Shown piece by piece: positions 8,182 to 16,119 of a DNA stretch of 64,000 nucleotides (position 1 is the stretch's first letter; each line of letters starts with the position of its first letter). The stretch covers positions 124,001 to 188,000 of the forward strand of contig MPCU01000007.1 of assembly GCA_001874305.1 (NCBI GenBank), read 5' to 3'. A program made the position numbers and the translations under genes. The notes below the pieces were generated by a model. That model had not been told where the DNA came from, made no database searches, and worked only from the letters and a program-made list of their open reading frames with translations. This DNA is from Bacteriovorax sp. MedPE-SWde. GTDB taxonomy: Bacteria; Bdellovibrionota; Bacteriovoracia; Bacteriovoracales; Bacteriovoracaceae.

Positions 8182-9048
8182 ATGGAAAAGCACATAGAAC
8201 AGGCGAGTAAACTACTAAAATCAGAAGGAATTAATTCAACATACCTTCCACAAGTATCTATATTCACTGCAAAAAGCAGTACCGAGAGAGCCCCCTTAGT
8301 TTACAACCAGGGTGTCATATTCATGCTTCAAGGAGAGAAATGTATACACACAGAAAGTGATACATTCACTTATAATAGAGAAAACCTTCTCGTGATTACT
8401 GTACCAATGCCACTAGAGTGCCAAGGCATTGTAAAAGATAATAAGCCGATGATAGCTGTTGTTATGGATATTGAAATATCACTTCTCAATCAACTTATAA
8501 ATATGATGGAAGGCACTAGCACTATTTCAAAAGTTGATAAGGGAGATAGAGATAAAGGACTCTTTGTTTCTAAGTTAAATGAAAGTATTAAAGATGCGCT
8601 ACTTAGATTGCTCATCTGCCTTCAAGATCCCTTCGAGGCCAGCGTTCTTGGAAATAATATTATTAAAGAGTTAATATTCTATATACTTAAGCAAAGAGAA
8701 GCAGCTCCTTTATTCGCATTAGCAATGAAGAATACAAACCTATCTAAAATTGAAATTGCACTAAAAGATGTTCAAAGCAACTACTCAAAGCAATTCAATG
8801 TAGATGCCTTAGCGAAGTCAGTTAACATGAGTGTATCATCATTTCATCACACATTTAAAAATGTTACTTCTTCGTCTCCTATTCAGTACTTAAAAAAAAT
8901 ACGTCTTAACAAGGCAAAAGACTTCCTTACCAATGAAAAGTACTCGGTAGGAGAAGCTGCGACAAATGTTGGTTACGAAAGTGTTAGTCAGTTTAATAGA
9001 GAGTTTAAACGGTACTTTGGTGTAACTCCGGGCTCACTTAACAAGTAG
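8182..9048 (+). CDS. yqhC: YqhC-like AraC-family regulator
   Basis: Transcription activator, probably of the divergent yqhD. The N-terminal ~180 residues form the AraC_N cupin-like sensor (GVIFMLQGEKCIHT, then VITVPMPLECQG). The C-terminal ~100 residues hold two helix-turn-helix motifs (FNVDALAKSVNMSVSSFHHTFK and VGEAATNVGYESVSQFNREFKRYFG). Its 288 residues are normal for the family. AAGGG ahead of the ATG is a usable ribosome site. In E. coli the orthologous pair responds to glyoxal and other aldehydes; the same role is inferred here. Confidence 0.85.
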   Translation: MEKHIEQASKLLKSEGINSTYLPQVSIFTAKSSTERAPLVYNQGVIFMLQGEKCIHTESDTFTYNRENLLVITVPMPLECQGIVKDNKPMIAVVMDIEISLLNQLINMMEGTSTISKVDKGDRDKGLFVSKLNESIKDALLRLLICLQDPFEASVLGNNIIKELIFYILKQREAAPLFALAMKNTNLSKIEIALKDVQSNYSKQFNVDALAKSVNMSVSSFHHTFKNVTSSSPIQYLKKIRLNKAKDFLTNEKYSVGEAATNVGYESVSQFNREFKRYFGVTPGSLNK

Positions 9049-9097
9049 TACTTAGCAACTATTGGACTATTTTCGTCATAGCAAACATCCACTTATT

Positions 9098-9238
9098 AAA
9101 GGACAGGACGAATTAGACACTATTCCCCCCTCCCCCTGTTAAGTAGAAAAAACTTTATGATACAACTATAGACACGTTTATAGTTTATTTCTCAGATGGA
9201 AGAGATTGCTGTTTTGGATGGTGGATTTTCTTAGTTAG
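9098..9238 (+). repeat. structured interspersed repeat, copy A (full)
   Basis: Full-length member of a family also found at 13607, 15930 and 18677. Paired segments: P1 GACAGG (9102-9107) with CCTGTT (9135-9140); P2 hairpin AACTATAGA (9164-9172), loop CACG, TTTATAGTT (9177-9185); P3 GGATGGT (9216-9222) with a degenerate CCCTCC just before CCTGTT. P1 differs from copies B and C by a compensatory T-A to C-G change. The 3' CTTAGTTAG (9230-9238) is matched by CTAACTAAG at 9293-9301. Its left border touches a possible 12-codon minus-strand gene end (9059-9097); an IS3 start lies downstream. Confidence 0.75.
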
Positions 9239-9310
9239 TAATATCTTCAATCAAGATTTTGTTTACAACCCCCATTTCGAGTTGACGCTTTTCTAACTAA
9301 GGAAAAGTAC

Positions 9311-9379
9311 ATGAGAAGAAAGCGTAGAACTTTCACGAAAGAACAAAGAATGATGATTATTTACTCCAAGATCATATAA
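9311..9379 (+). mobile_element. IS3-family transposase OrfA remnant (N-terminus only)
   Basis: ATG at 9311 opens a 22-codon frame, MRRKRRTFTKEQRMMIIYSK..., which is the typical start of IS3-family OrfA proteins (KRRTFTKE). It stops at once and no DDE region follows, so only a scrap of an insertion sequence remains. It sits 72 bp past repeat copy A, which raises the question whether the repeat derives from an IS end. Confidence 0.5.
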
Positions 9380-9402
9380 AAATGCCACGTATTAAACGTG
9401 GC
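9378..9402 (-). terminator. terminator of the nitroreductase gene
   Basis: On the minus strand GCCACGT-TTAAT-ACGTGGC is followed by ATTTTTAT, ten bases after the nitroreductase stop codon. The stem is perfect over 7 bp. Confidence 0.75.
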
Positions 9403-9411
9403 CTTAAAACA

Positions 9412-10185
9412 TTATAGAAAACCCTGATTTTTTAGATAAGATAATAGATTCTGACTATATAGAATATGTGACTCTTCAGTATATTTTAACTGTGTATATA
9501 CTTGAGCAAGATTCGTAATTTCCTTTTCACTTAAAATCTTTCTTAATTTTTTGTCATCTAAGTACCTCTTCATCCCCTCAGTGTTCTTATCCTCATGAGT
9601 TTTCAAAACTTCATAATCTGAATCAACTCTATATTTCTCATAATGAATGATACTTTTAAGAGGTAGTCTTTTTCGAATTCCTACTTCCTCATCGGGATAA
9701 CCAAGAGCAAAGCCAACAATAGGAACAACATTCTCAGGTAACTCTAAAACACGGCCAATTTCACTAGCTGAAGCAAGAGTTGTTCCCATATAGCATAACC
9801 CTATGCCTAGACTTTCAGCGGCGAGAGCGGCATTCTGACTAGCAAGGGTGGCATCAATAGAGGCAATCATAAAGCTCATAAAGTTATCGAAATTATTTGC
9901 AGCATCACTTAACTCTCCCCACCTTCTCATGCGATTAAAATCAGCACAAAAGGTGAGAAAGACAGGTGATTCTAAAAGCATAGGTTGTTTAAAATGCGCC
10001 TCATCCATAAGTTTTTTAACATCATGATCTTTTGATACAATTATTGAATAAGTTTGCATATTTCCAGAACTAGAGGCCATTGTTGCAGCTTCTAATATTT
10101 TCATGAGTATATCTTCTTCAATGTCTCGTTTTTTGAACTTTCTTATAGAGCGATGTGATAAGATTTGATTAATAACGGCATTCAT
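9412..10185 (-). CDS. NfsA/NfrA-type nitroreductase (FMN flavoprotein)
   Basis: FMN-dependent NAD(P)H oxidoreductase of the nitroreductase superfamily, cytosolic, probably a dimer. The FMN phosphate motif HRSIRKFK lies at the start. ASSSGNMQTY and the later MIASIDATLASQNAALAAESLGIGLCYMG helix match the NfsA subgroup, as does GFALGYPDE. The frame is open to 10230, but homology begins at MNAVINQIL. GAGG lies five bases before the ATG at 10185 and two bases before another at 10188. The start overlaps the upstream secreted-protein gene by 17 bp, implying translational coupling. The physiological substrate (nitro compound, quinone, flavin) cannot be told. Confidence 0.85.
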   Translation of the reverse strand: MNAVINQILSHRSIRKFKKRDIEEDILMKILEAATMASSSGNMQTYSIIVSKDHDVKKLMDEAHFKQPMLLESPVFLTFCADFNRMRRWGELSDAANNFDNFMSFMIASIDATLASQNAALAAESLGIGLCYMGTTLASASEIGRVLELPENVVPIVGFALGYPDEEVGIRKRLPLKSIIHYEKYRVDSDYEVLKTHEDKNTEGMKRYLDDKKLRKILSEKEITNLAQVYTQLKYTEESHILYSQNLLSYLKNQGFL

Positions 10186-10549
10186 CATCGCCTCTCTTCT
10201 TTCCTGTAAAACGGGCGAATGTCGAATCATTCTGCTTTAGAACACCTTTCACAGAACAATAACTATCGAACTCACCAACAAGTTCTACTAAAAACTCTTC
10301 TCCCCTTTCTTTGGCCATAAAAGAGCCTGAGAGATGACTCTTCACAAGCTTTCCACTGAAATCTGATTTAAAGACATTATTGACTTCAAATTTCCCAGAG
10401 ACCTCTCCACTTACATTTATCGTACTAATATATAGAATATCGACGAATGAATTATTATTAATTTTCACATCTAAATCATAGATACCTACAAAGTTAGACG
10501 CACCAATGCTATTGCTCATAAATAAGAGCATTAATATACACTTCTTCAT
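10169..10549 (-). CDS. small secreted protein, function unknown
   Basis: 126 residues with a signal peptide (cleavage near SIGAS). The mature part is a run of short strands (VGIYDLDVKI, VDILYISTINVSGEVSGKF, FSGKLVKSHLSGSFMAKE), resembling a small beta-barrel or lipocalin-like fold but without a family I can name. Two cysteines occur in the mature part (CSVK and DECRY). It precedes and overlaps the nitroreductase gene, so both are probably one transcript. Confidence 0.6.
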   Translation of the reverse strand: MKKCILMLLFMSNSIGASNFVGIYDLDVKINNNSFVDILYISTINVSGEVSGKFEVNNVFKSDFSGKLVKSHLSGSFMAKERGEEFLVELVGEFDSYCSVKGVLKQNDSTFARFTGKKRGDDECRY

Positions 10550-10744
10550 TATTTCTCCAAAAGAAAATAAGTTTTAAATTTAAATTTTAGGTATAAAAAT
10601 AGATTAAATGGCCTTACGCCACCAGAGGATTGCAATAGAAATAGCATATCGACAGAGTCTACAATTCATTCGATTAAAATATAAATTATACACTCATGAG
10701 TAAATTACTATTTTATTACATATTCTAACAGTTGAAAGATAACA

Positions 10745-10803
10745 TTAAAAAAGAACCCCAATAGTATAACCAAGTGTTCCAACTGTAGTGTCTTCTGCCT
10801 TTC
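10745..10803 (-). pseudogene. C-terminal fragment of an outer-membrane barrel protein
   Basis: The minus-strand frame ends KAEDTTVGTLGYTIGVLF and stop, a classical barrel terminus with C-terminal Phe. No upstream part exists: the sequence passes directly into the solute-binding-protein fragment on the other strand at ~10805. It is one of several gene scraps in this region. Confidence 0.5.
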
Positions 10804-10804
10804 T

Positions 10805-11009
10805 TATCGATTAATGGTAAGAAAAAGAAGGGCCGACTGTTTTCCTCGATCTACTTTTGGAGTTAGATGGAGAGGTTAAGAATAGGAAACTATCTTACTC
10901 AATACTAGTGGAGAATAGTTTCGCCATTCAGTAGGATACTCCGATGTACTTCTTTGTTAGAAAAGATAATATAAAACTTCATGGAGAAATAGAGAGATTT
11001 ATACAATAA
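10805..11009 (+). pseudogene. decayed paralogue of the solute-binding protein at 19285-20085
   Basis: RKRRADCFPRS, then after a one-base shift LELDGEVKNRKLSYSI, an in-frame stop after FAIQ, and DTPMYFFVRKDNIKLHGEIER matches the C-terminal half of the protein encoded on the minus strand at 19285-20085 almost residue by residue. A frameshift, a stop and loss of the N-terminal half show it is dead. It suggests duplication of that gene followed by decay. The ~155 bp downstream, to the next start, hold nothing recognisable. Confidence 0.8.
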
Positions 11010-11165
11010 ATTAAAGCAAAGGTTGAGAGTAAATTGGCCATAATCTATACACCTCTAAATAATAATACAATACTGATCCATAACTATATGTAATGACATT
11101 CAATATATGGCCTTGTTCTTGCTTTAAATATGTAAACATACTTAAAATTGAAACCAGGATCATTT

Positions 11166-12416
11166 ATGAAGAGATACTTAAAAATAGTTCTTAGCTTACT
11201 TCTATGTGCAAACTTAGCTGCTAGTGACCATATTGATGGACCGGCAACTACAAAGCATAAGGTTGGAGATTTAACAGATTTATTTGCATTTCCTAGCCCT
11301 ATGAAGTCTGGTCATATGAGTTTAATTCTAAATATGTATCCAGTCTTAGGTAAGACAGGTCACTTCTCTAAGAAGATTGATTATAGGTTAATAATTAAGA
11401 AAGTTAATATTGAAAATGGTGAATTTTCTTTGGGTGAGCAAAGAGTAATAACATGTAAATTTAAGTTACCTCCAGTAAGAAGAAGAGCTCATCAACATAC
11501 TCATCATTCACATACTCATGGCCATATTGAACACACTAAACCTCGCGCAACTTGTACAACAAGCAATGGTCTTATTGCGAAGAACATCAATAATGTCATT
11601 AATAATCAGGATGAATCAGATGACTTTAAGTTATTTGTCGGAAGAAGGTCTGACCCATTCTTTTTTAATGCAGGATGGGCCGCAAAAACTAGTACCAAAG
11701 GTATAATAGCCGAAGCCAAAGATAGCAATGTTATGAAGAATATAAACGTATTAAGTATTTCAATTGAAATTGATATGAATAAACTCTTCGATGGTAGTGA
11801 AACATCTCTTTATGCAATTTCTGCGGAATCTTTTACTCAAGATAATAGAGTGTCTCCAGAAAGAATACTAGACCGTGTTGGAAGACCAGAGGTTACAAAT
11901 GTTAGTATGGTTAAGCAAGAAGGAGATGATGAACTTCGAGACCTCTTTAATGGAGAGAGATCTTTTGAGATTGAAAGTTCAAACGCTAAGCTCTATCAAG
12001 AAAGACTTGACAATAATATCTCATACTTTGATGGCCTTGATGGTAAAACTAATTGGGATCAAAAAGAAAAAGAAAAGCTTGTTGATATTTTAGTTGATGA
12101 CTTTCTTGTTGTTGATATTTCAAAGAAGTGTAATGGTGATAATTTTTTAGACATTGAAAAATCGTTGATAAGAAATACTGACCACACAAGTTGTGGAGGA
12201 AGAAAACTTACTGATGATATAATGGATACTCTTTTTACTTATTACATAAATTCTGACAAGGGAGAGAGAATCAAAGATGGTGTCTCAACTCCTGGAAAGA
12301 TGCCTTTGAATGAATTTCCTTATATTGCTGGACCTTATAAAGGTTTTGCAGCTTGGAGTAAAACTCAACTATCAAAAGTCGCTTTGTTTTTAGGGTCTTT
12401 ATTTAACGTTCTATAA
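11166..12416 (+). CDS. DUF4331-family secreted protein with histidine-rich insert
   Basis: A signal peptide of ~20 residues is followed by SDHIDGP and VGDLTDLFAFPSP, the hallmark start of DUF4331 (PF14224), whose members normally read SSHREAP...DVYAF. Function is not established for the family. A histidine-rich insert, HQHTHHSHTHGHIEH, near residue 112 could bind metal. The C-terminal part (CGGRKLTDDIMDTLFTYYI, PLNEFPYIAGP) also matches the family. AGGA seven bases upstream selects ATG 11166 over an ATG six codons earlier. Single gene with its own terminator. Confidence 0.78.
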   Translation: MKRYLKIVLSLLLCANLAASDHIDGPATTKHKVGDLTDLFAFPSPMKSGHMSLILNMYPVLGKTGHFSKKIDYRLIIKKVNIENGEFSLGEQRVITCKFKLPPVRRRAHQHTHHSHTHGHIEHTKPRATCTTSNGLIAKNINNVINNQDESDDFKLFVGRRSDPFFFNAGWAAKTSTKGIIAEAKDSNVMKNINVLSISIEIDMNKLFDGSETSLYAISAESFTQDNRVSPERILDRVGRPEVTNVSMVKQEGDDELRDLFNGERSFEIESSNAKLYQERLDNNISYFDGLDGKTNWDQKEKEKLVDILVDDFLVVDISKKCNGDNFLDIEKSLIRNTDHTSCGGRKLTDDIMDTLFTYYINSDKGERIKDGVSTPGKMPLNEFPYIAGPYKGFAAWSKTQLSKVALFLGSLFNVL

Positions 12417-12475
12417 TATGAACCACTTGTTAAATGTTGTTTATATCATATAAAAAGCTATATATTGAAATCTGT

Positions 12476-12510
12476 TGGCGCTAGGCTATTAAGTTTGCTA
12501 GCGCCATTTT
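12476..12510 (+). terminator. terminator after the DUF4331 gene
   Basis: TGGCGCTAG, a 13-base loop and CTAGCGCCA make a perfect 9-bp stem followed by TTTT, about 60 bp past the stop codon. Confidence 0.7.
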
Positions 12511-12513
12511 AAG

Positions 12514-12589
12514 CTATCCATAATCCTTTAATACAGTTTTCTTTGCAACAACATTCAATGTCACTTTCGGAAGAAAAGAACCAAAATCA
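12514..12589 (-). pseudogene. C-terminal gene fragment fused to repeat copy F
   Basis: The minus-strand frame reads DDFGSFLPKVTLNVVAKK then TVLKDYG and stop, ordinary protein-like sequence with no beginning. Its upstream border is exactly where repeat copy F breaks off. The parent family is not recognised. Confidence 0.45.
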
Positions 12590-12660
12590 TCTATAGTTGT
12601 ATTACAAAGCTTCTTGGAATTAATAGGGGGTCGTTTGAAAAGAGTGCCTAATTCTCCCTA
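12590..12660 (-). repeat. structured repeat, copy F (5' half, minus strand)
   Basis: Read on the minus strand, GAATTAGGCACTCTTTTCAA, CCCCTATTAATT, then CTTTGTAATACAACTATAGA follow the family consensus. The similarity stops in the first arm of the P2 hairpin, where a gene fragment begins. The 3' half, including the most conserved core, is missing. It is the only copy in this orientation. The ~115 bp between it and the next gene hold nothing recognisable. Confidence 0.7.
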
Positions 12661-12775
12661 CACTTTGTCTAAACTTTAGACATATAGAAACTATCACAAT
12701 TTAAAGCTTTATCGCAATGAAGTCTCGATATGTTATATACTCCTGTTAATTTGTAATGGTTTTATAGGAGAAAAA

Positions 12776-13510
12776 ATGAAGAAACTTTTTTTTATCGCTG
12801 CTTTATTAAGTAGTACCCTTTCTAACGCAAACTTATTAGTAGATGAGTATATTCAGAAAATCGATAGTGTTGAATGTAAGGTAGAAAAAGTTGAAAATGA
12901 ACTTAAAGAAAATCTAAGAGAAGAGTTTAATACAATTAATACAATCAATGGAAATAAGACAGTTCTAAAAGGAATGAAAGGACTACTTGATGATGCTACT
13001 TTAGTAGCACAGATTCAAACAGCACTTCAAATTGGGCCCCTAGTAGGACTTGGTATTCACGGTGCTGTTATGTACTCATTCTATCCAAGCTATTTTTCTT
13101 TATCTTACTTAGTCGAAGCTTCTTTCATGGCAGATAAGGGAGCTCGAATTGGTGCCCAGGTATTTATGGCAGCAGGAGTTCTTCCCACTTTCTTTAAGTC
13201 TGATGATATCATTCTTAGTGGCGTTAACCTTGACGACGAAAAGTACGATGATGCAAAAGTTTACCTAAATGAAGGTTTAGTTATTGAAGATATTAATAAA
13301 AGACTTGAAGACCTACGCGAAAGCCAACCAGAAATCAAAGTAACTGAAGATGGTGCTATCGCGAACTTCCTTGAAGAAAAAATGTACTGGAAGAAAGCTC
13401 TAAGATATGAAGACATTATCGAGAATTTAATTGAGCAGCAACGACTTCTTACAGCTAAGACGAAGTCACTTAAGTACCAAAAGGATATTTTAGAAAAGAT
13501 TTGTGAATAA
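12776..13510 (+). CDS. secreted protein with coiled-coil ends, function unknown
   Basis: 244 residues with a signal peptide (cleavage near SNANL). A short N-terminal coiled coil (VECKVEKVENELKENLREEF) and a C-terminal helical stretch ending DILEKICE flank a hydrophobic centre (residues ~75-135). That centre is rich in Gly and Ala and might be membrane-associated (IQTALQIGPLVGLGIHGAV). Two cysteines, one near each end, could pair. TAGGAG precedes the ATG. Monocistronic, with an excellent terminator. No family recognised. Confidence 0.6.
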   Translation: MKKLFFIAALLSSTLSNANLLVDEYIQKIDSVECKVEKVENELKENLREEFNTINTINGNKTVLKGMKGLLDDATLVAQIQTALQIGPLVGLGIHGAVMYSFYPSYFSLSYLVEASFMADKGARIGAQVFMAAGVLPTFFKSDDIILSGVNLDDEKYDDAKVYLNEGLVIEDINKRLEDLRESQPEIKVTEDGAIANFLEEKMYWKKALRYEDIIENLIEQQRLLTAKTKSLKYQKDILEKICE

Positions 13511-13513
13511 TAT

Positions 13514-13543
13514 AAAAAAGGAGCTGATCAGCTCCTTTTTTTA
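13514..13543 (+). terminator. strong Rho-independent terminator
   Basis: AAAA, the palindrome GGAGCTGATCAGCTCC and then seven T lie three bases after the stop codon of the secreted protein gene. Confidence 0.9.
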
Positions 13544-13606
13544 TCTTTTTTCTAATTCATCTCTAACTTCAACACATTTGATCGCTTGAGGGCACATATA
13601 GTCCTT
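13541..13606 (-). pseudogene. C-terminal gene fragment abutting repeat copy B
   Basis: The minus-strand frame reads KDYMCPQAIKCVEVRDELEK, Arg and stop, and begins where repeat copy B begins. A stop in the same frame lies inside the repeat. It looks like the tail of a protein cut by the repeat. Parent not recognised. Confidence 0.4.
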
Positions 13607-13725
13607 AAAGGATAGGACGAATTAGTTACTCATTTCAAACCATCCCCTATTAATTATAAATTCGTTTATAATTAATTTCTTAGATGGAAGAGACTGCTGT
13701 TTTGGACGGTAGATCATCTTAGTTA
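13607..13725 (+). repeat. structured interspersed repeat, copy B (shorter form)
   Basis: P1 GATAGG (13611-13616) pairs with CCTATT (13646-13651). P2 is a perfect 11-bp hairpin with a TTCG loop (13650-13675). P3 ACCATCC (13639-13645) pairs with GGACGGT (13704-13710) with one mismatch. This copy lacks the ~25-base insert (AAACTTTATG...) that A, C and D carry before P2. The 3' core and the terminal CTTAGTTAG are kept. Confidence 0.78.
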
Positions 13726-13748
13726 GATCAATGTAATCTTTTAACTTT

Positions 13749-14669
13749 TTATTTCGATATAAATATCTGATTCTCAACAAACCAATCATTAAGAATCTTT
13801 TTAAATGTACGCTGTTTCTTGTTTACATAACTCTGTTTAGGATAAACCATATAGATAGTATTGCCAGTAATACTAAATTTAGGAAATAGTTGAATAAGCT
13901 TCTTTTCTTTTAACTCTCTGTGAACCATAAAGAGTGGGATTCTACCGATACCATGACCATCCAAACAAAGGGTTCTTACTGATTCAAACGTAGAACTAGA
14001 AATTGGTCCTGAAACTGGAACAACATATTCTTTCTTCCCTTTATAGAAAACCCAACTATTATGACCTTTGATACAGCTGTTAATAATACATGGGAGCTCT
14101 GTTAGTTCATCTGGACATATATCGGCTATATTTAACTTCTTTAGAAGTTTAGGTGATATACAAATGGCCTCTTTCCATTTACCCATATATTTAGCGATCA
14201 GATCGGGTTCAGTAACTGAATTAATTCTCAGAGCAAAGTGCACTTCACCTTTATTGAAGTCTCTATATTGTTGAGAGAAATCCATTTGCAAATGTGTATT
14301 AGGAAATTCTTCTTTAAAGGCATTAGCAATATCTGAAGCTATGAAATTCCCTAAACTAGGAGCAGTGGAGAACTTGAGATCACCATGATCATCTTCAACG
14401 AGACCTTTTAATTCATTAGAAGCGTTATTTGTTAAGTTCACTAATTGTTTTGTGTAGCTTAAAAGTGATTCGCCTTCTTGAGTTAAGTTGAAATGCCTTG
14501 TTGTGCGATTAATAAGTTGTGCACCAAGAAGAGACTCTATTTGCTTAACATGTTTACTAACTTGAGACTTTGAAAGGCCAAGCTCTTCTGAACCCTTTGT
14601 AAAACTTAGGTGTTCTGCAACATAGTGAAAGCTAATTAGTTCAGAGTGATATTTATTGAGTGTTTCCAT
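13749..14669 (-). CDS. LysR-family transcriptional regulator
   Basis: The N-terminal winged helix-turn-helix is typical (FHYVAEHLSFTKGSEELGLS then KSQVSKHVKQIE, LLGAQLINRTTR). Residues ~95-300 form the periplasmic-binding-like effector domain, with FSTAPSLGNFIASDI at its start. Normal length of 306 residues. It is divergent, 94 bp away, from a metallo-beta-lactamase-fold lipoprotein, the usual LysR layout, so that gene is its likely target. Effector unknown. Confidence 0.88.
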   Translation of the reverse strand: METLNKYHSELISFHYVAEHLSFTKGSEELGLSKSQVSKHVKQIESLLGAQLINRTTRHFNLTQEGESLLSYTKQLVNLTNNASNELKGLVEDDHGDLKFSTAPSLGNFIASDIANAFKEEFPNTHLQMDFSQQYRDFNKGEVHFALRINSVTEPDLIAKYMGKWKEAICISPKLLKKLNIADICPDELTELPCIINSCIKGHNSWVFYKGKKEYVVPVSGPISSSTFESVRTLCLDGHGIGRIPLFMVHRELKEKKLIQLFPKFSITGNTIYMVYPKQSYVNKKQRTFKKILNDWFVENQIFISK

Positions 14670-14763
14670 ACAGAAACAGTATGTTCTTGATTGTGTCTTT
14701 AATCAACCAAAAAATAAGCTATTCTTTTAATCAATTCGGAAACAAATTAATTTTGGAGATAAA
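14670..14763. promoter_or_regulatory. divergent LysR / lactonase-like intergenic region
   Basis: This 94-bp AT-rich space must hold both promoters and any LysR site. TTTAATCAA and TTTTAATCAATT repeat about 34 bp apart and may be recognition elements. GGAG lies five bases before the lipoprotein start. Confidence 0.4.
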
Positions 14764-15603
14764 ATGAAACGAATCGCACTTTTTAGCACTTTTTTAACAA
14801 TATTGTTGGCCAGTTGTGGGTCACTAACTACGACAAAACAAAAAATTAAGCTCTATGTATTTGATTGTGGGAATATAGACGTTTCTGATATCTCAGTGTT
14901 CTCACCTGGACACGATAAGGGACAAAAGAAAACTCTTAAAAACACATGCTATTTAATAGATCACCCAAAAGGAAAACTTATATGGGATACAGGACTTCCT
15001 GATGGACTTATTTCTAAGAAGAATGGTTTAACGAATGGTGTTTTTCATCTAACTGTAAAAAAGACTCTTGAAGAACAATTAAGAGATGTAAATGTTGACC
15101 CAAAGACTATTGATTACATTGCACTATCTCATTTTCATTTCGACCATTCAGGAAATACAAATCTATTTGAAAATTCGAGGCTTCTTATTCAAAAAGAAGA
15201 ATTCGATGCGATTTATAGTAAAGATGCTAAAAAGTATCACTTTGACCCTCAATCTTACTCAAAGCTCTCTAAAGAAAATGCAATCGTCTTAGATGGAAGA
15301 TATCAAGTATTTGGAGACGATTTAGTAACTATTATCAAGACTGTTGGTCACACACCAGGACATCAATCTCTAATGCTTAGGTTAGAAGATGAAGGGAATG
15401 TCGTTCTTTCTGGTGACTTGTACCATTTTGAAAAAAATAGAAAACACAAGAGAGTCCCAAGCTTTAATTATGATAAAAAGACAACAAAAGAGTCTATGAG
15501 ACAGGTTGATGAACTACTAAAAAAGGAGAATGCTACTCTATGGATACAGCACGACCCTGTACAATACACGAAGTTCAAGTTTTCACCTAAGTACTATCAA
15601 TAG
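14764..15603 (+). CDS. lipoprotein of the N-acyl homoserine lactonase-like metallo-beta-lactamase family
   Basis: Predicted binuclear metal hydrolase anchored in the envelope by a lipobox (LLASC, Cys18). The metal signature SHFHFDHSG gives His123, His125, Asp127 and His128. Further ligands are seen in VGHTPGH, LSGDLYH and IQHDPVQY. The overall pattern, including NTCYLIDHPKGKLIWDTGLP near residue 60, is that of AiiA/AttM-type lactonases. Those are usually cytosolic, so lipid anchoring is a little unusual. It might quench acyl-homoserine lactones or hydrolyse another lactone. Divergent from the LysR gene and followed by a terminator. Confidence 0.8.
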   Translation: MKRIALFSTFLTILLASCGSLTTTKQKIKLYVFDCGNIDVSDISVFSPGHDKGQKKTLKNTCYLIDHPKGKLIWDTGLPDGLISKKNGLTNGVFHLTVKKTLEEQLRDVNVDPKTIDYIALSHFHFDHSGNTNLFENSRLLIQKEEFDAIYSKDAKKYHFDPQSYSKLSKENAIVLDGRYQVFGDDLVTIIKTVGHTPGHQSLMLRLEDEGNVVLSGDLYHFEKNRKHKRVPSFNYDKKTTKESMRQVDELLKKENATLWIQHDPVQYTKFKFSPKYYQ

Positions 15604-15615
15604 ACTAAAGTTTTC

Positions 15616-15637
15616 AGAGGGGCTTTGCTCCTCTTTT
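15616..15637 (+). terminator. terminator of the lactonase-like gene
   Basis: AGAGGGGC, a TTT loop and GCTCCTCT (one G-T pair) followed by TTT, twelve bases after the stop codon. Confidence 0.75.
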
Positions 15638-15700
15638 CGTTGTTATACAATATCCCTCGTTTCTTTGCTGTTTTTTTGTAAAGTAACAGTAGAGGCATTT

Positions 15701-15907
15701 ATGGCTGAGACAAGCTTTTTAATGAAAGATAGTATTAATTCAAGAGTGGTTAAAGAGCTTAGTAGTTGAATAAAGAAAAAATATAAAAGCTTTGATGTAG
15801 AGGGGTTCTGCTCTGCTATAAATAAGGAATTCAAGAAGCTAGAGTTGAAAGAGCGTATTTATCTTGTGTCTCATTGTTTAAACGAATATCTTCCTAAAAA
15901 TTTTTGA
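15701..15907 (+). pseudogene. N-terminal fragment of an AlkC-like DNA glycosylase gene
   Basis: The frame begins MAETSFLMKDSINSRVVKEL with AGAGG upstream. It has an in-frame TGA at 15767, then continues YKSFDVEGFCSAINKEF and LELKERIYLVSHCLNEYLP before ending. This pattern (F-NxxxVxxL, FDxxxFxxA, LELKxRxxH) matches the start of AlkC-type HEAT-like alkylation-repair glycosylases, which run to over 200 residues. Only ~68 codons remain, stopping 22 bp before repeat copy C. Confidence 0.55.
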
Positions 15908-15929
15908 AAGAGCAGTTAAGATTTTAATT

Positions 15930-16072
15930 AAAGGATAGGACGAATTAGACACTCTTTTCAATCCATCCCCTATTAATTATAAAAAACTTTATGGTACAAC
16001 TATAGACTCGTTTATAGTTTATTTCTTAGATGGAAGAGATTGCTGTTTTGGATGGTGCATTTTCTTAGTTAA
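15930..16072 (+). repeat. structured interspersed repeat, copy C (full)
   Basis: P1 GATAGG (15934-15939) with CCTATT (15969-15974). P2 AACTATAGA (15998-16006), loop CTCG, TTTATAGTT (16011-16019). P3 CCATCC (15963-15968) with GGATGG (16050-16055). The CCATCC and CCTATT strands are directly adjacent, so P1 and P3 would form a pseudoknot. The core GAAGAGATTGCTGTTTTGG and the end TTCTTAGTTA are identical to copies A and D. Confidence 0.8.
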
Positions 16073-16119
16073 CCGATTATACAAAATTCTGAGAAGAAGA
16101 CACTCTCCCCTTCTTTAAG

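Noticed and set aside
15643-15834. Minus-strand ORF over the AlkC-like fragment
   Set aside because: Shadow frame; the plus strand has a ribosome site, a family-like start and matches AlkC on both sides of a single stop.
16020-16070. Conserved repeat 3' core as a short conserved protein (RWKRLLFW... then stop)
   Set aside because: The frame is kept in all copies, but there is no start codon with a ribosome site, and base-paired segments with compensatory changes explain the conservation better.
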